A stretch of DNA of 49,712 nucleotides, taken from positions 1 through 49,712 of the IMG/VR virus record IMGVR_UViG_3300031027_000021. One strand, 5' to 3'. A model generated the notes under the pieces. It ran no database searches. It saw only the letters and a program-made list of their open reading frames with translations, and was not told the origin of the DNA. The number at the start of each line of letters is the position of its first letter. Positions within the stretch are counted from its first letter, which is position 1. This document shows positions 34,953 through 42,881 of the stretch, one piece after another. Source of the DNA: a virus. The position numbers and the translations under genes are program-made.

Positions 34953-35418
34953 CCTTATCCCCTAGTTGATACATAATGTCTGTGGTGATCCCATCTTCAA
35001 AACTGACCAACACTAGATGATCCTTCATGTCAGAAGGATGTTCAATACCTTCGCGGAAGTCCACTTGATACGGTTCGTCGTCCAGTATCAAGTAGTGATT
35101 GATTTCTGGATGAGTTTCCAGATACTTCGCCACACGACTGTAACGCCAGTTGATGTCTTCGTCACACCAAGCGTCCTTGGCAAAGTACTGAGGGTCCAGA
35201 CCTTGCTTGATGCAGTGATCGTATGTCTCCTTACCACCAAGGATTTTCACCCAGCTAGTATGAAGAACGATGCGCCAACCCCAGCGACCACAGAATGTAT
35301 TCAGCATACCGACGGCACACTGATCGAAGTTCATCACCGTTGGTCGTGTCTGTCCAGGCATGTCGTACGCCCGGCCGGGAATCATCGGGCCGTCAATGTC
35401 GAGAAATAGTACCTTCAT
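34921..35418 (-). CDS. HAD-family phosphatase (HAD_SAK type)
   Basis: A 165-residue protein with the HAD motif LFLDIDGPM (D7 nucleophile, D9), IVLHTSW as motif II, and LILDDEP as the acidic motif IV. This variant is typical of the HAD domain of RNA-repair multienzymes (HAD_SAK), also frequent alone in phages. It probably removes phosphate from nucleotides or RNA ends. ATG 35418 overlaps the preceding stop (ATGA). Confidence 0.8.
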   Translation of the reverse strand: MKVLFLDIDGPMIPGRAYDMPGQTRPTVMNFDQCAVGMLNTFCGRWGWRIVLHTSWVKILGGKETYDHCIKQGLDPQYFAKDAWCDEDINWRYSRVAKYLETHPEINHYLILDDEPYQVDFREGIEHPSDMKDHLVLVSFEDGITTDIMYQLGDKDAGTIPLIFH

Positions 35419-35546
35419 TGGCGTGCACCGAGAACTTGGCTCCAGACGTCCAGCATGAGATGTCGGCGATGTTGCCGATTGAAAGTGCGTTGAAGATTTC
35501 GGACCGAGTTAATGGCCCGCGTAGCGTTTCCCATGAGTGGGTACAT
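35415..35546 (-). CDS. Small basic protein between thyX and HAD genes
   Basis: A 43-residue protein (MYPLMGNATRAINSVRNLQR...) bounded by TAATG at its start (with thyX) and ATGA at its end (with the HAD gene). Arg/His-rich and helical. Its exact fit between neighbours supports translation. Function unknown. Confidence 0.6.
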   Translation of the reverse strand: MYPLMGNATRAINSVRNLQRTFNRQHRRHLMLDVWSQVLGARQ

Positions 35547-36229
35547 TAAGTCCGGTCTCCTGTACTAATGGGCTCCAGATTGATCTTCTCTGGTAACACA
35601 CCTGCCTGTGTTGCAGCTTGAGTGGTAATGGGTGCGTGATCCCACATAAGTTCAAGGATGGCATTGGCAACTTCGCGGTGCTCTTTTTGAGTCTCGGTAC
35701 CGGCCCGGATTGAGACATAATGCAGCCAGTCACGAATTGTGCCCTGCATGTACATCCGCGTCCGAGTGAGCCCTTCTGGCAAGAGTTTACGCGAAAGCTC
35801 CTTGGCGATACCAAGTCGCAGCGCAGACTGATACGCAAACCAACAGACATCCCAGACCCAATTCTGGAGGGCTGCCCATTCCTTGGAGATATATTCGTCT
35901 TCAACGGGGATGGAGTTCTGACGATTTTTGTGATCTTGCATCCGAGCGTCAGCAAACTCGGGATCTTCATCTACCACAGAGTAGCGTTGGCTAAACTCTT
36001 GAAAGTGGAAGGAACGATGTCGAAGTACCTGGCGTGCAATGTCCCGAGTTGTATAGATCTCGACACACATGCACGCCATCTCGAACGGCGACCAATGTTT
36101 ATGGCCTAAAAGATAAGCAATAAGCTTTGTAGCGGGGTCTTCGGGCTTCGCCGTTGGATTTGAAACTCTCGCCATATAGGCGATCTTCTCATCCGTCTTC
36201 GGCGTAATCCAGTTCAGTAGAACCTTCAG
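35546..36229 (-). CDS. thyX: Flavin-dependent thymidylate synthase with CTG start
   Basis: ThyX makes dTMP from dUMP using FAD and methylenetetrahydrofolate. The signature RHRSFHFQEFSQRYS is intact, and KHWSPFEMA and LPEGLTRTRMYMQGTIRDW are typical. From the first ATG (36175) the protein lacks its N-terminus, but the frame extends upstream through KVLLNWITPKTDEKIAYMAR, exactly the normal ThyX beginning. The only start codon there is CTG 36229, 7 bases after AGGAG, giving 227 residues. It overlaps the zinc-ribbon gene by 41 bases. Confidence 0.9.
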   Translation of the reverse strand: MKVLLNWITPKTDEKIAYMARVSNPTAKPEDPATKLIAYLLGHKHWSPFEMACMCVEIYTTRDIARQVLRHRSFHFQEFSQRYSVVDEDPEFADARMQDHKNRQNSIPVEDEYISKEWAALQNWVWDVCWFAYQSALRLGIAKELSRKLLPEGLTRTRMYMQGTIRDWLHYVSIRAGTETQKEHREVANAILELMWDHAPITTQAATQAGVLPEKINLEPISTGDRT

Positions 36230-36350
36230 TTTCCGGCTCCTGGTCGAACTCTTCTAGAGCTTCTTGTATGATTGCTTGGCATTGAGAACAAATATCATTT
36301 GGCTTAATAGAAACAAGATCGTCGTCTTTATCGCAGATCGCACAATGCAT
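36189..36350 (-). CDS. Small zinc-ribbon protein with acidic tail
   Basis: A 53-residue protein with two CxxC pairs (CAICDKDD and CSQCQAI) that should bind zinc, then a strongly acidic tail (EEFDQEPETEGSTELDYAED). ATG 36350 follows the preceding stop directly. Its 3' end contains the ribosome site and CTG start of thyX. Such proteins are common in phages; the role is unknown. Confidence 0.65.
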   Translation of the reverse strand: MHCAICDKDDDLVSIKPNDICSQCQAIIQEALEEFDQEPETEGSTELDYAEDG

Positions 36351-36764
36351 TCACTTGGCCTCAACTAGCGTAAGTGGAAAATTCTCTTCCATAAATTCTT
36401 CAATGAAGGCTCGCTCAAGGGGCATCAGCGCCTGAGCAACATTGTGAAGACGTATACGGATGGGTATTACCGCACTGTACGGGTCGGGGAAATGATTCAC
36501 AATGTTATCACACCGACGTTCCAGTGTCCTCTTCTGGTACGCCGAAAGTTCATCACGATGACTGTTAAGATTTACTGGTCCAACAGTGTCGTTCGCTGAC
36601 GCTCGAATAGTTGAACGAACACCAGCAAGCGGATCTTTAGACTCCTTGTCGGAGATATAAGACTTCTTGAATATAATGCAATCCTTCCACACGCGCTTGT
36701 CCACCGCATAGTTCCACTTCTGAACCAGACGGTTCTCCATGTACGCAGGGAAGTCGTGCCGCAT
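36351..36764 (-). CDS. Hypothetical protein after the ATP-grasp gene
   Basis: About 137 residues (MRHDFPAYMENRLVQKWNYA...), basic and helical, starting at ATG 36764 next to the ATP-grasp stop; ATG 36773 would add three residues. A longer frame extending to 37004 is only a shadow of the ATP-grasp gene. It is the last gene before the zinc-ribbon protein and may belong to the ligase cluster. Its internal MPLERAFIEEFMEE is amphipathic. No family recognised. Confidence 0.6.
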   Translation of the reverse strand: MRHDFPAYMENRLVQKWNYAVDKRVWKDCIIFKKSYISDKESKDPLAGVRSTIRASANDTVGPVNLNSHRDELSAYQKRTLERRCDNIVNHFPDPYSAVIPIRIRLHNVAQALMPLERAFIEEFMEENFPLTLVEAK

Positions 36765-36765
36765 C

Positions 36766-37536
36766 TTAAGCATGCGCGATGGCATATACAAGGTCCTTGA
36801 TGGCAGCGGCATAGGCTCCGGTAGATTGCCCTTCAATACCCGGAGCAGTGTTGACCTCAAGTACGTAAAAATTGCCGAACTTGTCTTCGATGATGTCGAC
36901 AGCGCCGAAGTCCAGACCGAGGGCCTCGACGGCTTGAACGGCCAAAGCGTCTCGGGCGGCGGATGCAGGGACATTATTGCGTTGGAAAATGAATCCGTTT
37001 GCATAGCTGCGAACCTTCCAAGTCTTGGGTGGACCAGCTTGCTTGGGGTCCTTGATCTTCATGTGAGATGCAAACGCCTGCGTCCGTGTGGCATGCACCC
37101 GGAACTCACGCACCTTGAAAACATACTTGGAATAAAGCGGGGCGTCAATCAACTTCTCACCCTTCTCTATAACAACAATACCATTTCCCTCATGACCTGT
37201 CAAGATCTTTCGGGCAATAACCGTACAACCAGTGTCGAGCCAGCCTTGTGCGATCGCCTTGTTTGCGGTCCACGGAACTGTCTGAACATTGTGTCCGGCC
37301 CAAATCTTGAAGGCCGTGCGCTTATTGACTGCGCGTACGACAGCGTCCGGGCAGTTGAAAAGGGTGAAGTCCTTCTCTAGTTCAGGAAACTTGGTGTCAT
37401 CACCCACACCCCAATTAACGATGATGTCGCCGCTCTTGACACCCTTGCCAAGCGTCATCCGCTTGAAGCCAGCTTCGTGTGCCAACGCATAGGCACCTTC
37501 ACTGGCACGGCCAGCGGTATAAACCCAGATTACCAT
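36766..37536 (-). CDS. ATP-grasp ligase (RimK-like)
   Basis: A 256-residue ATP-dependent carboxylate-amine ligase. ATP-grasp motifs are visible: ARKILTGHEGNGIVVIEKGE (phosphate-binding loop), REFRVHAT, and the metal-binding end GAVDIIEDKFGNFYVLEVNT. Such enzymes join an acyl phosphate to an amine, often adding amino acids to peptides or proteins. It overlaps the amidoligase gene by 7 bases and is the last clear enzyme of the amide-bond cluster running from 42.7 kb. Confidence 0.85.
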   Translation of the reverse strand: MVIWVYTAGRASEGAYALAHEAGFKRMTLGKGVKSGDIIVNWGVGDDTKFPELEKDFTLFNCPDAVVRAVNKRTAFKIWAGHNVQTVPWTANKAIAQGWLDTGCTVIARKILTGHEGNGIVVIEKGEKLIDAPLYSKYVFKVREFRVHATRTQAFASHMKIKDPKQAGPPKTWKVRSYANGFIFQRNNVPASAARDALAVQAVEALGLDFGAVDIIEDKFGNFYVLEVNTAPGIEGQSTGAYAAAIKDLVYAIAHA

Positions 37537-38459
37537 CCGTAAGGGTCCTTTTTCTTGTTAATGATCTTTGGCTTCGCACCATTGGTGAGTTCTTCAGCCG
37601 TGAATTCGTTCCATTCGGAACAATAAGCGAAGTCCTGGGCAATACGCATACCATTGAAGAGCATGTCGGTTGCACCTTCAACAGCAACGTACTTGGCAGC
37701 ATATGGACCAAGAACATCCTTAAGGAAAGCCTCAGGTCCGAGACCGCTAAATGCTTGGATGATCTCGGTCGGGTTCTTGAAGATCTTAGCCTTGTTCTTC
37801 AGAGCCTGCAAAGTACCGATCCAGTGCATCAGACGGCCTTCATGCGTGGTGCACTCCAGCGATCTGAACTCGATGGTTCCGTACTTCATCAGGCTGGCAA
37901 AGTTGATTGAACTATAACGATGGTTCTGGTTTATATCAAAGAAACCGTGGCCATTATTCACACTGGACATCAACTCTTGAAGTTGACCCATTGCGTCCTT
38001 GGCGCGCAGACAGAAGTTGTTGCCAACCCGGTGTTCACCGTTCTGAGACACCAGAAGTTCGTCAAACAGAAGTGCGAGACAGATGAAATTATAGATGGTA
38101 CGGTATTCTTCCATTGCAAAATTGACATGAACGTGAATAGATGTGCGATATGATTCGTACACCGTAACACCGGGGCTGTTCAAATATGCAAACAAATAGC
38201 CGATAGCCTTTTCAGTCTGGGCCGGACCGAATGGCATACGGAATAGATATTCGATCGCCTCATCACCAGGGTTCTTGATGCGAAGTGAACCGTCCTTTGT
38301 AGTGGTCCAGTATTGCATCACTTCAATTGGGGGTTTGAGGATATTAGCCCCTTCGATCTCCATCTCAATGCCGTATGCGTCGGCATAATCCATTGCATTC
38401 TGTTGAATGGGCATGTGAACAGCAAGCTTATCCATAAGGTTCATCTTATGGGTGTACAT
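37530..38459 (-). CDS. Amidoligase (glutamine synthetase/GCS-like, Amidoligase_2 type)
   Basis: A 309-residue enzyme of the COOH-NH2 ligase superfamily. Conserved pieces are YGIEMEIEG (metal-binding Glu pair, residues 29-37), TKDGSLRI, SIHVHVNFA, and KYGTIEFRSLE; together they mark a glutamine-synthetase-like active site. It would couple a carboxylate to an amine at the cost of ATP. The partner genes are an ATP-grasp ligase, a second ligase family and two amidotransferases. ATG 38459 overlaps the preceding gene by 14 bases. Confidence 0.8.
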   Translation of the reverse strand: MYTHKMNLMDKLAVHMPIQQNAMDYADAYGIEMEIEGANILKPPIEVMQYWTTTKDGSLRIKNPGDEAIEYLFRMPFGPAQTEKAIGYLFAYLNSPGVTVYESYRTSIHVHVNFAMEEYRTIYNFICLALLFDELLVSQNGEHRVGNNFCLRAKDAMGQLQELMSSVNNGHGFFDINQNHRYSSINFASLMKYGTIEFRSLECTTHEGRLMHWIGTLQALKNKAKIFKNPTEIIQAFSGLGPEAFLKDVLGPYAAKYVAVEGATDMLFNGMRIAQDFAYCSEWNEFTAEELTNGAKPKIINKKKDPYGW

Positions 38460-39054
38460 TGTATCGCGCCTCCTCTAGCGCCTCTTGAAGATGCCGAGCT
38501 TCTGACAAAATCTTGAACTTAGCAAGGTCAGGACTGATCGACATCCCAATCTTACGACCGTGATATTCTAGAATGCAGTCTTCATGAATTTGATCATAGG
38601 AAAGAGCAAAATCTCGGTGCCAAGCACGGCTACTATATTCACCGTCCATCAGAACTTTCTTCACCTCTTCAACGCTGGGATAAATATTCTCCAGCATCTT
38701 GATAAACGGCCCAGAGAAACCGAAGTTGTCATGCGGTCCAGCACCAGGTGTCGAAAATACATAACCAAGTTGGCTGGATTTAAGCCCCTGTTGCCACTGC
38801 TTCTGTGGCTTACGATACCACCAACCGGCGTAATTCCCACCATTAACGTAACCGATCTTGTAGTTCTTATAATCCAACGCCGGATCATTGAGAGATACAG
38901 ATTTGTATGCTCTGGAACTTTGCAGGCCAAGCACAAGAATGAAACCATCATTAGTCTTATCCACTGTCTTCACCGTGGCGGCTTTCTTATCATACATAAC
39001 AACGGTGCCAGTAAACTTAGAATTCACTTCTTCCAGCATATCGAAGTCGGCCAT
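38446..39054 (-). CDS. Orphan protein of the amidoligase cluster
   Basis: A 202-residue protein between the two ligase genes, 2 bases after one and overlapping the other. The first half is beta-rich (FTGTVVMYDKKAATVK, GFILVLGLQSSRAYKSV) and contains an aromatic stretch NYAGWWYRKPQKQWQQG; the second half is helical. No domain is recognised. Its fixed place suggests it helps the ligases, perhaps as substrate, carrier or specificity factor. Confidence 0.6.
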   Translation of the reverse strand: MADFDMLEEVNSKFTGTVVMYDKKAATVKTVDKTNDGFILVLGLQSSRAYKSVSLNDPALDYKNYKIGYVNGGNYAGWWYRKPQKQWQQGLKSSQLGYVFSTPGAGPHDNFGFSGPFIKMLENIYPSVEEVKKVLMDGEYSSRAWHRDFALSYDQIHEDCILEYHGRKIGMSISPDLAKFKILSEARHLQEALEEARYNVHP

Positions 39055-39056
39055 TT

Positions 39057-39902
39057 CTACGCTGCCACTCCCTCCGGCAGATCTTCCAACCCAAGGTCAA
39101 AGTCGACAAGACCTTCAGGCCAATCAATGTCGTTCATGTCAATGATATGTTGAGCCATATCACCATAAAAGTCTTCAGCGAAGTCGCCGTTGAAAGCGTC
39201 TGCCATGGCGCACTGAATGGTGTTGTACACCCAGCGCATCAAAGGTTCACTATCGAGCCACTTATTCGATAGTACACGGTATTCCAGTCCATATGACTTG
39301 GGACGAAATGCCCCAGCCTTACCGTAAAGCTTACGCCGAGTCCCGTCCTTATCCCAAAGCAACGAATAAATACCGAGATAGTAATCAAGTTGTCGGGCCA
39401 CCTTACAACAGAAGAGGAAATGATCTTTATCTTCAACGTCGGCTCCTTCGGTCCAACCGATATGGAGGTGACCGCTGGCAGTTCGGAAAGGCTCACCAGC
39501 GGGGTCCGGTCGGGGGTTTTGGCCCTGCGTCCAGCCGTTGTAGTCGGGGTTGCAACCCAATTCTTGGGCGCTCGTCGGCACTTCGAACCTAAAGTACTCA
39601 GCGTCGAAACGAGCGACGGGCTCGGCCACCACATTGTAGCCGGGAACCATCTCCGTCAGCGTTCTGCGGACGGAATGAATGTAACCGACGAACTCATCAA
39701 CGGACGTCGCCGGGTCAATATTGAACTCCAGCGCAGTACCGTCGATCTGGACAGCCCCATGGGGAACCGGAAAAGGTTTCCACTTGGTACCCGGAATACG
39801 GGCTAGGCAGTCGTTGTCGGAGGCTGAAATGAATTCCCCGTTGTTCGGGTTCCTCATAAACAACTCGGGGTCTGCACCCACGAGTACTGGTAGTTTATGC
39901 AC
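39057..39902 (-). CDS. phiEco32-like COOH-NH2 ligase type 2
   Basis: A 281-residue ligase with the pattern of the family named after phage phiEco32: GADPELFMRN, PVPHGAVQIDGTALEFNI, SGHLHIGW and the closing YGLEYRVLSNKW. The acidic and histidine residues in these blocks are the expected metal- and ATP-binding set. It is distinct from the other amidoligase encoded at 37530, so this phage has two ligase families in one operon. The start ATG is 39902, 10 bases after the amidotransferase stop. Confidence 0.85.
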   Translation of the reverse strand: MHKLPVLVGADPELFMRNPNNGEFISASDNDCLARIPGTKWKPFPVPHGAVQIDGTALEFNIDPATSVDEFVGYIHSVRRTLTEMVPGYNVVAEPVARFDAEYFRFEVPTSAQELGCNPDYNGWTQGQNPRPDPAGEPFRTASGHLHIGWTEGADVEDKDHFLFCCKVARQLDYYLGIYSLLWDKDGTRRKLYGKAGAFRPKSYGLEYRVLSNKWLDSEPLMRWVYNTIQCAMADAFNGDFAEDFYGDMAQHIIDMNDIDWPEGLVDFDLGLEDLPEGVAA

Positions 39903-39912
39903 GCCAAATCTC

Positions 39913-41013
39913 CTAGATTGCGTACTGAGCTATTTCGAATTGTTCTTCGCTATTGTAACACTCTTCGCACATATAAGGAGTATGATAACCGATGTAGGGT
40001 CCGACGATCTGGACAAAATCATTCCAGTGTTGGCCGTTAGCGTTGCAGAACATACAACCTTCCTCAACCATGGCGTCGAACTCTTTCTTGATCACGATCC
40101 GACCGTACTTATCCTTGTACGGCTGGCGAAATTTATCCGACTTCGGCCGTTTGTCGAACGGCATAATCGTATCAGAAAAAGAAGCCTGGAACCCGTTCGT
40201 GAGATGGGTAATCTGTGTACCATGCCGCTTCTTCTTCCCAAGGTGAAAAGGGCCTGAGTAGGAGGCAGTCCAAGTCCTCCCTTCGATCTTCCGTTGAACC
40301 GGTGTCTCGATCTTCTTCGACGGAAGGTTCGGGATGGTGAAAGTATACAACATGTCAGACGGCGGCTGGAAGTACTGCGGTTTGCCGTCGTCGCCCTTCT
40401 GGATGGCCTTCTTACGTCTATTGAGGACATACTCAAGCATCTCCGGTTCAGACGCCCAGACAAGCGTTGTACGATCACTGCTGTACGTGTACCACAGCGG
40501 CCGCTTGCCGTTACGGATCATGTTCAACGTATGATCACGTTTATCAAAATAGACCAGAGCCCAAGCGCCCGACATCAACTTGAGTGTTTCGTCGATGCCC
40601 TTCTCTTCGATAGTGGCGAAGATGGCTTGGCTGTCGGTCCCGTATAGGTCAGCACCGGTCAGATCCTTGATGCAGAACTTATCGAGAGTACCGTTATGCG
40701 CCCCCATAACATTCGGGAATATAAATGGGTGGGCGTTGGCTTCTGTCTTCTCACCGAGAGTGGCAAAGCGGTTATGACCCATGAGGACCTTTTGAGGATG
40801 AGCTATAGCCATAGCCTTCTCGAAGTCCTCTTCCCCGAAGAGCTTAAACGGATGACCAATACGCTTGGCCAACATAAACTCTTCAGTACCACGTCCGACG
40901 AACCCTGCACCAGTGCTGTGTGAGCCACGAACGACATCAACGAGCAATAGTTCTTGAAAAACGTCCTTCCAACTGCCTGAGCAGTCGCCACAAACGCCGA
41001 CTAGACCACACAC
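39913..41013 (-). CDS. Class II glutamine amidotransferase
   Basis: A 366-residue Ntn-type amidotransferase. Cys2 (MCGLVGVCGD) is the nucleophile exposed after Met removal; RGSHSTGAGF, GHNRFAT and AHNGTLDKF are the glutamine pocket motifs; GTDSQAIFATIEEKG follows as in GlmS/AsnB. It releases ammonia from glutamine for a coupled synthetase. The C-terminal 60 residues have CMFCNANG and CEECYN, an added zinc finger. No synthase domain is fused, so the acceptor enzyme must be another gene, most likely a ligase in this operon. Confidence 0.85.
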   Translation of the reverse strand: MCGLVGVCGDCSGSWKDVFQELLLVDVVRGSHSTGAGFVGRGTEEFMLAKRIGHPFKLFGEEDFEKAMAIAHPQKVLMGHNRFATLGEKTEANAHPFIFPNVMGAHNGTLDKFCIKDLTGADLYGTDSQAIFATIEEKGIDETLKLMSGAWALVYFDKRDHTLNMIRNGKRPLWYTYSSDRTTLVWASEPEMLEYVLNRRKKAIQKGDDGKPQYFQPPSDMLYTFTIPNLPSKKIETPVQRKIEGRTWTASYSGPFHLGKKKRHGTQITHLTNGFQASFSDTIMPFDKRPKSDKFRQPYKDKYGRIVIKKEFDAMVEEGCMFCNANGQHWNDFVQIVGPYIGYHTPYMCEECYNSEEQFEIAQYAI

Positions 41014-41687
41014 TTAACGCGCACCTCTTCGAGATAATGAACCACCATGTCCAGACAGAACGTGGCGAATTCACTGTTGGGAACATATTCCGGATGCCCC
41101 TGAATGCACAGGCTGCCGGTGCTCGGGTACCAGACGATCTCGGTGTCTTTGTGATCGTCAGGATAGAACACGCCGCCGTTGGCGTTCCAGGTGTCCGGAT
41201 CGGCATACTTCTTGGTGGCACAGTCCGCCGTGGCCAAGACCTTACTGGTTTTCAGGTTGGGGCGCATCATCTGGTGATGCGTTGAAGTAACGTAGATTGT
41301 CTGGCCCGTCGCCAGCACCGTCATGTTGTGGGAACGACCGTGATTGTTAACGTCTTGCCACAGTGTCCCACCGTTGAGAACATTCAACATTTGAGCACCC
41401 TTGCAGATGCCTAGGAGCAGCTTGGAGCCGCCCTTGAACCTGTAGTACAGGTCCATCTCCATCCGATCACGGCGGCTGGGTTGCTCGGGGATGCCACGTT
41501 GGATTGGATGTTCACCGTACAGGATGGTACCCAAGTCGGCACCACCATTGAAGATGATCACGTCGGCGTTCTCAACGGACGTTTCTTGGCTGCCGGCCAT
41601 GGTGAACAGGTTGGCCATGCCTTGGTCGGCTCCTTCATTCTCTAGAAAGGAGTGAAACTTAGTTCCATTCAGGATCCGGCTCGTCAT
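41001..41687 (-). CDS. Class I glutamine amidotransferase / peptidase C26-like
   Basis: The catalytic triad is intact: Cys in LLLGICKGAQMLN, His-Glu in IQGHPEYVP; the oxyanion region is NADVIIFNGGADLG. Members either take ammonia from glutamine or cleave gamma-glutamyl bonds (as PuuD does). In this operon it may recycle or trim the product of the ligases. The start is uncertain because the gene overlaps the previous one: ATG 41687 (MTSRILNGTKFHSF) is chosen, ATG 41618 is an alternative. It overlaps the class II gene by 13 bases. Confidence 0.8.
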   Translation of the reverse strand: MTSRILNGTKFHSFLENEGADQGMANLFTMAGSQETSVENADVIIFNGGADLGTILYGEHPIQRGIPEQPSRRDRMEMDLYYRFKGGSKLLLGICKGAQMLNVLNGGTLWQDVNNHGRSHNMTVLATGQTIYVTSTHHQMMRPNLKTSKVLATADCATKKYADPDTWNANGGVFYPDDHKDTEIVWYPSTGSLCIQGHPEYVPNSEFATFCLDMVVHYLEEVRVKCVV

Positions 41688-42657
41688 CGAAGTCATCGAT
41701 GTCTGGTTGTTCTTCAAGTTCATTGGGGATGGGCTCCTCGTCGTGAATTGGTTGTTGAAGTTGTGCATTAAACTGAGGCATTGGTTGTGGCCAAATATTA
41801 GGATTAAATTGTCCTGCGGGAAATTGATACAGAAACGGTACAGGTTTCTTCTTCGGGGCCGTCTTCGAAAGCGGCATCGGTTCAGGAGCTTCGAGCTTCT
41901 GCACCGGCATGGTATAGAAAGCTGCGATCTCATCGTCCGTCATCGCCTTCAATTTAATGTAGTCTTTACAGACACCCCAAATACAGTTGGTAGGCCGACT
42001 GTCTTCAGGGGCAATCTTGAAGGACTTAGAAAGCCCAACCATGTTACCTTGAAGAATGTTAGACCAGTTTGACGACGGATCGAGCCAGAAATGTGCAGTT
42101 CGCCAATGATCAAAGGAACGATGTGTACCAATGATACAAGCACAACCATTATAGCCACGAGATGAACCATACGAATATGTAAGAAGAAACGCAAGAACTG
42201 GATCAAACCCTTTCTCACAACGTTCGCCCCAAGGCTCTAGAATGAACCGATGTTCAATCGTAACTCTGGTGGCGATGCAGAAGTTCATCAGGACGTTACC
42301 AGGCCAGCGGTCAAGGTTCAGACAACGAAGGAAATACTTGTTACCTAGGCGTTCCAATCGGATTAGATCAGACACAGAGCGGAAAGGGCCCCTAATGAGC
42401 ATACGAATATACTCAAGAGACAATTCGTCAGAATATGGAACAGCAGTGATAAGTTCATCAAAGCCAGGTCCATCATAACACAGATTAGCATGACATACAT
42501 GGTTATTGTGTGCGATGACCTTCTTTTCATCAATCGACCAGGCAAACCAAGAAGACGGGGAAGCTGCACAAAGACTAGGGTAAGACTTAAAGAACTCGGG
42601 AAGGTTCGCTTTCACGACACCGTCCGGAAGTAGACTCAGGGGATTTTTAGCTGCCAA
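41659..42657 (-). CDS. Orphan protein at the head of the amidoligase operon
   Basis: A 332-residue protein. Residues 1-240 form a compact domain with many Cys and Trp (SLCAASPSSWFAWSID, CACIIGTHRSFDHWRT), after which a Pro/Gln-rich linker leads to an acidic tail (DIDDFDDEPDPEWN). It is the first gene after the promoter at 42786-42813. TTG 42657 has AGAAGG 9 bases upstream. No family recognised. The acidic, flexible tail could be a substrate for the ligases (speculative). Confidence 0.65.
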   Translation of the reverse strand: MAAKNPLSLLPDGVVKANLPEFFKSYPSLCAASPSSWFAWSIDEKKVIAHNNHVCHANLCYDGPGFDELITAVPYSDELSLEYIRMLIRGPFRSVSDLIRLERLGNKYFLRCLNLDRWPGNVLMNFCIATRVTIEHRFILEPWGERCEKGFDPVLAFLLTYSYGSSRGYNGCACIIGTHRSFDHWRTAHFWLDPSSNWSNILQGNMVGLSKSFKIAPEDSRPTNCIWGVCKDYIKLKAMTDDEIAAFYTMPVQKLEAPEPMPLSKTAPKKKPVPFLYQFPAGQFNPNIWPQPMPQFNAQLQQPIHDEEPIPNELEEQPDIDDFDDEPDPEWN

Positions 42658-42746
42658 CCTCAGTGGCCTTCTCTGTCGGAATGTTGACGTACACTCTTAC
42701 AACAAAGGTAAAGAAGTATTATATATGATGTATTATATATGTATAT

Positions 42747-42771
42747 CCTATATATAAGTACTATATATAGG
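42747..42771 (-). other. AT-rich hairpin at the start of the amidoligase mRNA leader
   Basis: CCTATATATA (42747-42756) and TATATATAGG (42762-42771) form a 10-bp stem with a 5-base loop, about 10 bases downstream of the predicted RNA start. Two copies of GTATTATATATG (42716-42727, 42730-42741) follow. It may stabilise the 5' end of the mRNA or bind a regulator. Confidence 0.6.
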
Positions 42772-42785
42772 GACCCCTTAGAGGT

Positions 42786-42813
42786 ATTATAACATGAAAA
42801 TATAATATGTCAA
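42786..42813 (-). promoter_or_regulatory. Strong sigma70 promoter for the amidoligase/replication operon
   Basis: On the minus strand TTGACA (42813-42808), 16 bases, TATAAT (42791-42786): both hexamers are perfect. It lies in the only large gap of the left-reading block and faces the gene at 42657 with a leader of about 120 bases. Confidence 0.85.
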
Positions 42814-42827
42814 TGTCATTCACGAAA

Positions 42828-42862
42828 TAGGGGTGACAACCTGGGTTAAATTGCCACCCCTA
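42828..42862. terminator. Hairpin terminator between the orphan module and the amidoligase operon
   Basis: TAGGGGTG (42828-42835) pairs with CACCCCTA (42855-42862), with an added CAA/TTG pairing inside. The minus strand continues TATTTCG, the plus strand GTAGTTTTTG. It should stop transcripts coming from the module at 42.9-49.2 kb just before the next promoter. The U-run on the minus side is weak. Confidence 0.6.
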
Positions 42863-42881
42863 GTAGTTTTTGCCCGCGGAC

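Noticed and set aside
36774-37004. Upstream extension of the 36351 gene
   Set aside because: This part lies inside the ATP-grasp gene and is Ser/Pro/Leu-rich shadow sequence.
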